A DNA stretch of 64,000 nt from Mucilaginibacter sp. OK098. Its GTDB lineage: Bacteria; Bacteroidota; Bacteroidia; Sphingobacteriales; Sphingobacteriaceae. The position numbers and the translations under genes were made by a program. Below are positions 42,172 through 48,689 of the stretch, piece by piece. The first letter of the stretch is position 1. Every line of letters starts with the position of its first letter. The notes under the pieces are model-generated. The model searched no databases. It was not told the origin of the DNA and was given only the letters and a program-made list of their open reading frames with translations. Where the stretch lies: the NCBI RefSeq assembly GCF_900142915.1, contig NZ_FRCM01000002.1, forward strand, positions 434,001 through 498,000, written 5' to 3'.

Positions 42172-42900
42172 CTAATAAACAAGCTCCGATGCCGCGTCTT
42201 CATCCAGCATTACATAGGCTGATGACAGCGTTTGAAAAATGGAGGCCGGTACCGTATTTGTTACTTCGCCCTGTAAGGCCATAGCTATTATATCAGCTTT
42301 TTTAGTGCCCGATGCCAGCAGCATAGGTATTTTAGCTTCCTGCAAATGTTTGAGGCCAAGGGTTATACCTTCAGTTAGTTGTGTTTTTTGGGCGAAATAT
42401 TTTTGCCCGATGCTAACCGTTAATGGGTCGAGCGGGGAATGATGAGCGTATAAATTAAAATCAACACCGGGTTCGTTAAGGCCGATGTGACCATTCATTC
42501 CCACACCAACCAGCATAATTGCAAGCGGGCCTTTTTCTTTTATAAAATTATCCATTGCTGCGCATGACGCATCCAGATCAGCCGCTTTGGCATCGAAAAT
42601 CATCATTTTAGCAGCTTTTATTTTTGCAGGGGTAAAAAAGGTTTTATACAAGAAATTTGTGCAGCTGCCTGCATCGTTTTTATCCATCCCTACCCATTCA
42701 TCCAATCCAACAAAATAACATTCGCTAAAATCAACCCTTCCCTCTTTTGCATATTGCACCAACAGCTTATAGATGCCGGCAGGTGTATCGCCCGATGTTA
42801 GACAAAACAAGGAATCGGGCTTAAGCTTTACCTGGTTTACAATCATCTCGGCTGCGGCACGGCACATTTCATTATAACCGGCATAGGTACGTATCTTCAT
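42172..42900 (-). CDS. nagB: Glucosamine-6-phosphate deaminase
   Basis: A 242-aa isomerase/deaminase converting glucosamine-6-P to fructose-6-P and ammonia. The family segments are SGDTPAGIYKLL (phosphate binding), FVGLDEWVG, and VGVGMNGHIGLNEPG (active-site Asn/His/Glu). The C-terminal region after residue 160 is divergent (SIGQKYFAQKTQLTEGITLG), and a 6-phosphogluconolactonase-like alternative cannot be excluded entirely. It is upstream of the aldolase and manA on the same strand; a GH20 enzyme at 4 kb could supply its substrate after phosphorylation. Confidence 0.88.
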   Translation of the reverse strand: MKIRTYAGYNEMCRAAAEMIVNQVKLKPDSLFCLTSGDTPAGIYKLLVQYAKEGRVDFSECYFVGLDEWVGMDKNDAGSCTNFLYKTFFTPAKIKAAKMMIFDAKAADLDASCAAMDNFIKEKGPLAIMLVGVGMNGHIGLNEPGVDFNLYAHHSPLDPLTVSIGQKYFAQKTQLTEGITLGLKHLQEAKIPMLLASGTKKADIIAMALQGEVTNTVPASIFQTLSSAYVMLDEDAASELVY

Positions 42901-42976
42901 AACATTAAATGGATTTATTCAAGAATAAGGAATTTTATTTTAAGCATGAAATTTATGGAAATGAACAGATCTTATA

Positions 42977-43010
42977 ACATGTTCAGTTTTTTGATAAAAA
43001 CTGAACATGT
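42977..43010. repeat. 15-bp hairpin ACATGTTCAGTTTTT upstream of nagB
   Basis: A perfect 15-bp stem (42977-42991 with 42996-43010, loop TGAT). On the plus strand it is followed by TTCTTTTTT, so it resembles a terminator for a rightward transcript, but no plus-strand gene ends here. A nearby TGAACA/TGTTCA pair (from 42963) suggests it could instead bind a regulator of nagB. Confidence 0.55.
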
Positions 43011-43104
43011 TTCTTTTTTAAGAAATTCTCTGTAATAACCCTCCCGGCATCATCATCAATGGGAGTTACATACTCTATGTAGATAGTATAGAATATTAAA
43101 ACAA

Positions 43105-43136
43105 AACGCCTCTGACCAGCATTTGGCAGAGGCGTT
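43105..43136 (-). terminator. Terminator of the small membrane protein gene
   Basis: AACGCCTCTG pairs with CAGAGGCGTT around a 12-nt loop. On the minus strand the stem ends in TTTTGTTTTA, 8 nt after the small gene's stop codon. This supports transcription of the small gene. Confidence 0.75.
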
Positions 43137-43144
43137 ATTAATAC

Positions 43145-43342
43145 CTAATTAGCATGACTTTTTAATCTGTCGTGCTGAACTTCTTCTAAAAAGCCATGCT
43201 CATTAATAGCGTAATTGGCTTCGGATGTGTCGTTGTAATTTTTTGGTATTTTGATAGCTTTAACCTTCTTTTTATACGGAAAAAAGAAAGGCAAAATAAG
43301 CACTGTAAGTAAAGCGCCAATTTCAAGTAGTTCGATAAGCAT
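43145..43342 (-). CDS. Small single-pass membrane protein
   Basis: A 65-aa protein: MLIELLEIGALLTVLILPFFF is a transmembrane helix, followed by a basic YKKKVKAIK stop-transfer and a polar tail (NYNDTSEANYAINEHGF). An earlier in-frame ATG (43411) would add a second hydrophobic segment, but the inner start gives a typical N-out or N-in single-pass protein. I do not recognise the family. The hairpin directly after its stop codon supports it as a real gene. Confidence 0.55.
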   Translation of the reverse strand: MLIELLEIGALLTVLILPFFFPYKKKVKAIKIPKNYNDTSEANYAINEHGFLEEVQHDRLKSHAN

Positions 43343-43411
43343 ATAATTTATACTAAGTAAATAAAACAGCAAATACACCTTTAAATAGCCTAAACTCAGG
43401 AATTTACCCAT

Positions 43412-43688
43412 GCCTTGAATTTTAGGTGGAATGCTAATTATAATAACAAAGCTAAATCAATGCCAAATATTTTCATAGCGCTTTAATATTACTTCCAAAT
43501 TATTAAAAAAGCACAATTTAGCGCCTATTATTTATTTCTATAGGGGTTAAAGGCTATCAAATTGATAAGGTTTTATCAGTTTAAAAGCATTTTTAGTATT
43601 TAAATATTTCGTTGCCTGAAGTGCTTTTGAGCTGAATTGAGATACAATTCTGCGTAAAAAAGCACACACCATATTCTACAAAAAACCA
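43412..43688. other. Intergenic region with no recognisable gene
   Basis: AT-rich spacer between divergent genes. I see no ORF with family resemblance and no strong hairpin; the only regulatory signal is the Pho-box-like repeat given separately. Confidence 0.5.
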
Positions 43689-43721
43689 CTTTACAATTAC
43701 TTAACATTAAAGTAACATTAC
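43689..43721 (+). promoter_or_regulatory. Candidate Pho box: three 11-nt direct repeats
   Basis: TTTACAATTAC, TTAACATTAAA and GTAACATTACA follow each other with an 11-nt period, the spacing of PhoB half-sites, 47 nt before the pstS start. A CTTTG-type -7 element (ending at 43745) lies downstream. PhoB control of the phosphate-binding gene is the natural reading but is inferred. Confidence 0.6.
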
Positions 43722-43767
43722 AGATAAGATTAAACCTTCTCTTTGTAATCAATATTAAATTATTATT

Positions 43768-44892
43768 ATGAAATTAAAAATGATGAAGATTAACCAGTTT
43801 GCCTTATTAGGAGTAATGGTGGCAACATCGGCTTTATTTAGCTGTGGTGGCAATAATACAAAATCAGGGAGCGACAGCTCAGCAAAACCTGCTGAAGCTA
43901 CCGCCTCAACAACTGATGCAAATACATTGCTGGGTGCAGGAAGCACCTTTGTTTACCCTCTTTTTTCAAAACTATTTTCTGAATATGATAAAGTAGCCGG
44001 GATAAAAGTAAATTACCAGTCTATTGGTTCTGGCGGTGGCATTTTACAGCTTACCAATAAAACGATTGACTTTGGCGATTCGGATGCGCCATTAAATGAT
44101 GACCAGGCTAAGAAAATGGGTGCCGATGTATTGCATATCCCGATGTGTTCAGGCGCTGTTGTTATCAGCTATAACCTGCCTGAATTAAAAGGCGCTTTGA
44201 AATTAGATCCAGAAGTGCTGGCTAATATATTTTTAGGAAAGATAACCAAGTGGGATGATGCAGCAATTGCAAAAATAAACCCTGGCGTTAAATTACCATC
44301 AACCGGAATTTTCATTGCCCACAGAAGTGACGGCAGCGGAACTACCAATATTTTCACCACGTATTTATCAAAAGTAAGTACAGACTGGAACACTAAACCA
44401 GGAAAAGGATCAGCCATTAACTGGCCTGTTGGTTTAGGTGGCAAAGGTAATGAAGGCGTTGCCGGTTTAATAAAACAAACTCCGGGTGCAATAGGCTATA
44501 TCGAGCTTTCATACGCTATCCAGAATAAAATGACCTTTGCCGATCTGAAAAACAAAAGCGGCAATTATATTACGCCAACAGTTGCGTCAACCAGTGCAGC
44601 AGGTAATATTACTATCCCTGATGATGCAAAAGTTTCACTAAGCAATACTGATGCTAAAGACGGTTACCCTATCAGCGGGTTTACCTGGGCCATGATCTAC
44701 AAAGAGCAAAACTATAACGGTCGTACTAAAGACCGTGCCGAAAAAGTGGTAAAATTGCTTTGGTGGAACATTCATGATGGCCAGAAATATTGTAATGATC
44801 TGAACTATGCTCCACTATCACCAGCAGCGGTAGCGGTTGCCGAAAAGATCCTGAAATCAGCAACGTTTGACGGAAAAGCAATCCAACAATAA
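43768..44892 (+). CDS. pstS: Phosphate ABC transporter substrate-binding lipoprotein
   Basis: A 374-aa PstS-type phosphate-binding protein. The signal peptide ends in lipobox LFSC (Cys26). The binding-lobe motifs NTLLGAGSTFVYPLFSKLF, YQSIGSGGGI and DFGDSDAPL, plus the second-lobe HRSDGSGTTNIFTTYLS, are the conserved phosphate contacts of PstS. It should capture periplasmic phosphate. No pstC, pstA, pstB or phoU follows: the gene is solitary and two hairpins end its transcript. A Pho-box-like repeat is upstream. Confidence 0.94.
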   Translation: MKLKMMKINQFALLGVMVATSALFSCGGNNTKSGSDSSAKPAEATASTTDANTLLGAGSTFVYPLFSKLFSEYDKVAGIKVNYQSIGSGGGILQLTNKTIDFGDSDAPLNDDQAKKMGADVLHIPMCSGAVVISYNLPELKGALKLDPEVLANIFLGKITKWDDAAIAKINPGVKLPSTGIFIAHRSDGSGTTNIFTTYLSKVSTDWNTKPGKGSAINWPVGLGGKGNEGVAGLIKQTPGAIGYIELSYAIQNKMTFADLKNKSGNYITPTVASTSAAGNITIPDDAKVSLSNTDAKDGYPISGFTWAMIYKEQNYNGRTKDRAEKVVKLLWWNIHDGQKYCNDLNYAPLSPAAVAVAEKILKSATFDGKAIQQ

Positions 44893-44914
44893 TATTAATA
44901 CGATTTAATGTGAG

Positions 44915-44951
44915 AGCCCTGCGCAGATGTTTATCTGCCGGGGCTTTTTTG
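44915..44951 (+). terminator. pstS terminator
   Basis: A GC-rich stem, AGCCC-TG-CGCAGAT with ATCTG-CCG-GGGCT, around a GTTT loop is followed by a T tract. It begins 22 nt past the pstS stop. Confidence 0.85.
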
Positions 44952-44992
44952 TTGGGGGTAGGTCGAAGGTAAGAAACGCCCTCGTTATTATT

Positions 44993-45025
44993 ACGAGAGT
45001 AAAAAATGGCATTTTTTACTCTCGT
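44993..45025 (+). terminator. Second hairpin with T tract downstream of pstS
   Basis: ACGAGAGTAAAAAAT pairs perfectly over 15 bp with ATTTTTTACTCTCGT around a GGC loop and is followed by TTATTTTTT. Together with the previous hairpin it forms a tandem stop before the UDG-like gene. Confidence 0.75.
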
Positions 45026-45032
45026 TTATTTT

Positions 45033-45066
45033 TTGGATAAGATTGGATACAAATTGGATATATCCA
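45033..45066. promoter_or_regulatory. Three TTGGATA direct repeats spaced one helical turn
   Basis: TTGGATA occurs at 45033, 45043 and 45054 (spacings 10 and 11 nt), the last forming the palindrome GGATATATCC. Further copies occur before the next gene (TATCCAA at 45813, TTGGATATAT at 45839). They may be operators for a shared regulator; unproven. Confidence 0.4.
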
Positions 45067-45101
45067 TTTAATTTTACCAACCATCATATTATCATCATAC
45101 C

Positions 45102-45803
45102 ATGACCTTCGCCGAAAAAGTAATTCAATTTAACAAGCAACTTGATTTTAAAGGAACGCTGCCTGACGGGATCAACATTATGAACCCGTTTAAGGAAAAC
45201 CCGCAAGCCAATAGCTTAACAGAACAATTTTACGGCAAATATTACAATGACGATAATAAGCGGCATTTGATACTGGGTATTAACCCCGGCAGGTTTGGCG
45301 GAGGTGTAACCGGGATCCCTTTTACTGATTCGAAGCGATTAAAGGCTGTTTGTAATATAAACTATGAAGGTAAAGAAACACACGAGCCATCATCGGTATT
45401 TGTTTACGAGGTGATTGCCGCTTTTGGCGGAGCTGAGGAGTTTTATAAGCACATTTATATTAATTCCATGTGTCCGCTGGGTTTTACGGCCACAACAAAA
45501 GACGGAAAGGAAATAAATTATAACTATTACGACAGCAAAGAGCTAACTTCAGCCGTGTATGATTTTATGGTGGAGAATATCCAAAAACAAATAGAGTTGG
45601 GTTGTTATACCGATACCTGCTTTTGCTTTGGTACCGGCAAAAACGAAAAATTTCTAAAAAAGTTAAATGATGAAAAAGGTTTTTTTAAAAACATAATTGC
45701 TTTGGAGCATCCCCGGTTTATTATGCAGTACAAAACAAAAACAAAGCAGCAATACATTGATAAATATATTGCCGCTTTCAGGAGTGCCATTAATTCTGTT
45801 TAA
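45102..45803 (+). CDS. Uracil-DNA glycosylase superfamily protein (DUF4918/SMUG1-like)
   Basis: A 233-aa protein with uracil-DNA-glycosylase-type motifs. Motif 1 is LGINPGRFGGGVTGIPFTD, close to the SMUG1 GMNPGP-FG-x-TGVPF signature, and the C-terminal motif is ALEHPRFIMQYK, equivalent to the HPS/HPR loop that intercalates DNA. The middle (YINSMCPLGFTA) matches the DUF4918 layout. It would remove uracil or other damaged bases from DNA. It is followed by an unrelated membrane-anchored protein with shared upstream TTGGATA sites. Confidence 0.88.
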   Translation: MTFAEKVIQFNKQLDFKGTLPDGINIMNPFKENPQANSLTEQFYGKYYNDDNKRHLILGINPGRFGGGVTGIPFTDSKRLKAVCNINYEGKETHEPSSVFVYEVIAAFGGAEEFYKHIYINSMCPLGFTATTKDGKEINYNYYDSKELTSAVYDFMVENIQKQIELGCYTDTCFCFGTGKNEKFLKKLNDEKGFFKNIIALEHPRFIMQYKTKTKQQYIDKYIAAFRSAINSV

Positions 45804-45896
45804 ATGATTGTTTATCCAAACCAGGCAGTTGAATAAACTTGGATATATTGTTTCTATTTAATTTATTTGAATATAAATCTTCAGCAAGCTATAACA

Positions 45897-46622
45897 ATGG
45901 AAAATGAGATCAGCAAGCACACTTTAAAAATTATAAAAACGATGCACGACCCTAAAATTACGCTGAAGAAAAAAATAGGTGAGGTGGCATTGGAAATTTT
46001 TATAATAGTTTTTGCAGTGTCTCTTGCGCAATTCCTTGAAAGGCAAAAAGAACAAAGCGTAAAGCAAAAAGATGTAAAAGAGTTTTTGATTGGAATTAAG
46101 GAAGATATACAAAGAGATATTCAGGATACGCGCGACAATATAGAAGCATATAAGCATTATAGTAAAGTATATACTTATCTCAGCGAATTAAAACCATCAT
46201 CGAACCCGATACCCGATACATTGAATAAATATTTCCATGAAGCATCCAGTAACAGTTTTTTGCGGCCAAATACCAGCAGGTACGAAGGGTTTAAGAGCAG
46301 CGGTAAACTGGAAGATATTGAAGATAAAAAATTACTTCATCAGATATTGGACTATTACCAGGAAACCCTGGCCCGAATCCATACTTCAGAACTGAGCTAT
46401 ATTGACAAAGGAAATAAATTACTGGACGTTTTTATAGACCAGGTGATTGAGAATGATGACGGCACAAATAATTATGAAAAAATAATACTGGAACCTAAAT
46501 GTAAAAACCTGTGCAAAACATTAATTCCGCGAGCCCAATTGTTTGAAAGATATAACAATGTAATAGCTGCAGGCAATAGCATTATTAGACGGATCAATGA
46601 TTTATACCCTAAAAACAAATAA
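45897..46622 (+). CDS. Membrane-anchored protein of unknown function (DUF6090-like)
   Basis: A 241-aa protein with one TM helix near the N-terminus (EVALEIFIIVFAVSLAQFL, about 27-45), then a long helical cytoplasmic or periplasmic domain (LERQKEQSVKQKDVKEFLIGI onwards). The layout resembles DUF6090 proteins of Bacteroidota; function is unknown. The ATG at 45897 is used rather than an in-frame TTG ten codons upstream. TTGGATA sites precede it, as they precede the UDG-like gene. Confidence 0.75.
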   Translation: MENEISKHTLKIIKTMHDPKITLKKKIGEVALEIFIIVFAVSLAQFLERQKEQSVKQKDVKEFLIGIKEDIQRDIQDTRDNIEAYKHYSKVYTYLSELKPSSNPIPDTLNKYFHEASSNSFLRPNTSRYEGFKSSGKLEDIEDKKLLHQILDYYQETLARIHTSELSYIDKGNKLLDVFIDQVIENDDGTNNYEKIILEPKCKNLCKTLIPRAQLFERYNNVIAAGNSIIRRINDLYPKNK

Positions 46623-46688
46623 GAATTAGAGGGAATAGGAATGTACATTTCTACCCCGTCTAATCCGTAAATATCGAATGATAAAACT

Positions 46689-47534
46689 TTATTTGTAATT
46701 AACCAAAACCTGTTTTGCCTCTCCTAACCCGTCAATTCCCAATTCAATAACATCCCCTGCTTTAAGGTAAACAGGCGGCTTCATGCCTAAGCCAACTCCG
46801 GCAGGTGTACCTGTAGAGATGATGTCACCCGGCAACAGGGTCATGAACTGGCTGGTATATGATATCAAATGAGGAATGTTAAAGATGAAGTTTGCGGTTG
46901 TACCATTCTGCATGGTTGTGCCGTTAACTTTTAACCATAGGCGCAGGTTGTGCGGGTCGGCTATTTCATCTTTTGTTGCAAAAAACGGGCCCATAGGCGC
47001 AAAAGTATCGCAGCCTTTACCTTTATCCCAGGTACCGCCGCGCTCTATCTGGAACTCGCGTTCAGATACATCGTTGTGCAATACGTAACCCGCCACATAA
47101 TCCATTGCATCGGCTTCGCTCACGTAGCTTGCCTTTTTGCCGATCACAATGGCCAGCTCAACTTCCCAATCCGTTTTTACAGAGTTTTTGGGGATAATGA
47201 TATTATCAAACGGACCAACAAGCGCGGTGGTTGATTTCATAAATATTACCGGCTCGGTTGGTGGGGTAGCATTGGTTTCTTTGGCATGGTCAACATAGTT
47301 TAATCCAATGCAAACTATTTTTGAAGGCCTTGCCAGCGGACTGCCCAGACGTACATCCTCCGTAATTTCAGGCAGCAAGCTATCCTCTAAAAAATAACCC
47401 AAGCGGGTTAGTCCATCGTTTTCAAAAAATGCTTCGCCATAATCTTCGCCAAAGGCTGATGTGTCGTATTTTTTATCGTTAATGATCACTCCGGTCTTTT
47501 CTTTTCCGGCTTCGCCAAATCGTATTAGTTTCAT
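46689..47534 (-). CDS. FAH family hydrolase (2,4-diketo-3-deoxy-L-fuconate hydrolase)
   Basis: A 281-aa fumarylacetoacetate hydrolase-type enzyme, metal-dependent. The core contains KIVCIGLNYVDHAKE, the metal-binding acidic residues in DWEVELAIVIG and further Asp/Glu positions, and the C-terminal LLPGDIISTGTPAGVG motif that is almost universal in the family. In L-fucose oxidation such enzymes split 2,4-diketo-3-deoxy-L-fuconate into pyruvate and lactate. It is the last gene of the fucose operon, downstream of the SDR, which supports that role; a general acylpyruvase is an alternative. Confidence 0.9.
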   Translation of the reverse strand: MKLIRFGEAGKEKTGVIINDKKYDTSAFGEDYGEAFFENDGLTRLGYFLEDSLLPEITEDVRLGSPLARPSKIVCIGLNYVDHAKETNATPPTEPVIFMKSTTALVGPFDNIIIPKNSVKTDWEVELAIVIGKKASYVSEADAMDYVAGYVLHNDVSEREFQIERGGTWDKGKGCDTFAPMGPFFATKDEIADPHNLRLWLKVNGTTMQNGTTANFIFNIPHLISYTSQFMTLLPGDIISTGTPAGVGLGMKPPVYLKAGDVIELGIDGLGEAKQVLVNYK

Positions 47535-47551
47535 GTTCTTTATTTTATTTA

Positions 47552-47681
47552 GGAATTCGGATGTTCGATTTCACTTTTATTTCGGATATCGGATGTTCGA
47601 TTTTGGATTTGTTTTTTTCCTGGTCGTCGGGCAATTTTCGAATTTTTTCAATTCCGAAATCGAACATCCGATATCCGAAAT
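47552..47681. repeat. Foldback repeat of GGAATTCGGATGTTCGATTT units
   Basis: Two leftward copies (47552-47571, 47580-47604) face an inverted copy (47652-47681), allowing pairing over more than 25 nt. It occupies the gap between the FAH and SDR genes. Related copies are at 21211-21376 and 23368-23395. Confidence 0.7.
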
Positions 47682-47686
47682 TCATA

Positions 47687-48451
47687 TTAATTGTTCAAAG
47701 TAATAAAGCCACCATCAATCGGATAGTCCGTACCTGTTATAAACCCGGCTTCGTCCGAGCATAGGTATAAAGCCAATGCAGCAACTTCTTCAGGCTGGCC
47801 CATGCGGCCAATCGGTTGCGATTTGGAAAGTTTTTCGAAGATGTCCGCTTCCTGTCCGGCATAATTTTTAGCGATAAAGCCATCCACAAACGGGGTATGT
47901 ACCCTTGCCGGTGAGATGCTGTTACAGCGGATGTTGTCGGCTATATAATCCCGTGCTACGGATAAGGTCATGGCGTGGATAGCGCCTTTGCTGGTTGAGT
48001 AAGCAAACCTGTCAGTTATCCCTACATGAGCAGCTACAGACGATGTATTCAATATTATGCCCCCATTATTGGCCTTCATTAATGGCAAAGCAGCAAATAA
48101 ACAATTGTAAACGCCTTTTATATTCACATTATAAATCCTGTCGAAGTCTGCTTCGCTGGTATTGTCGGCCTTCCCAATGTGGGCAATGCCGGCATTGTTT
48201 ATTAAGATGTCGATTTTTCCTATCGCATTAAATACAGCTATAACCTGCTGTTGGCTGCTTACATCACATTTATGGACCGTGGCGTTACCACCGACGGCCT
48301 TGATTTCGGTAACGGTATCATTTGCCGCTTCTTCATTCAGTTCGATGATGTGCACGGTTGCGCCCTGCTTTGCAAACAGTACAGACATTGCTTTACCTAT
48401 TCCGCTGCCGCCACCGGTTATTATTACTTGTTTGTTGGTTAGTTTAAACAT
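47687..48451 (-). CDS. SDR dehydrogenase of the fucose operon (2-keto-3-deoxy-L-fuconate dehydrogenase-like)
   Basis: A 254-aa SDR with cofactor motif TGGGSGIGKAMS (about 11-22), NNAG element INNAGIAHIG, and catalytic Tyr/Lys in FAYSTSKGAIHAMTL (YSTSK). The Asp/Glu-type acidic residue after strand 2 (IIELNEEA) favours NAD+. In the nonphosphorylative L-fucose route an SDR oxidises 2-keto-3-deoxy-L-fuconate to the diketo form. The initial L-fucose dehydrogenase is also an SDR, so a double role is possible. A family-A repeat lies between it and the dehydratase gene. Confidence 0.88.
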   Translation of the reverse strand: MFKLTNKQVIITGGGSGIGKAMSVLFAKQGATVHIIELNEEAANDTVTEIKAVGGNATVHKCDVSSQQQVIAVFNAIGKIDILINNAGIAHIGKADNTSEADFDRIYNVNIKGVYNCLFAALPLMKANNGGIILNTSSVAAHVGITDRFAYSTSKGAIHAMTLSVARDYIADNIRCNSISPARVHTPFVDGFIAKNYAGQEADIFEKLSKSQPIGRMGQPEEVAALALYLCSDEAGFITGTDYPIDGGFITLNN

Positions 48452-48483
48452 GTTGATTATTTATCTATTAAAGATCCCTTCCG

Positions 48484-48670
48484 GGCATTAGCGTCAATAT
48501 CGCTCGCATATTTACTCACCCGGTCATTGCTTCGCTCGACCAGCCCTCTCTTCCGCAAGTGGTAAAGAGGGCCGAAGAATTTTTATTTTTTCTTTTCCTT
48601 ACCTCTTTCCGCCGCAGGCGAAGAGAGGTCGACAAGCGTAGCGTCGTCGGGTGAGTCAACTCTGCACCAA
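48484..48670. repeat. Interspersed repeat family A, copy 2
   Basis: It starts GCGTCAATATCGCTCGCATA, has the TTACTCACCCGGTCATTGC opening, hairpins of CCCTCTCTTCC and CCTCTTTCCGCCGCAGG type, and closes TCGTCGGGTGAGTCAACT. It is inserted inside the fucose operon between the dehydratase and SDR genes. Confidence 0.8.
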
Positions 48671-48689
48671 GCTTTTACGCTTTTTATTC

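Noticed and set aside
43145..43411. A longer 88-aa form of the small membrane protein using the upstream ATG
   Set aside because: It would add a second hydrophobic stretch directly before the helix; the shorter form is the more ordinary single-pass protein. The choice is not certain.
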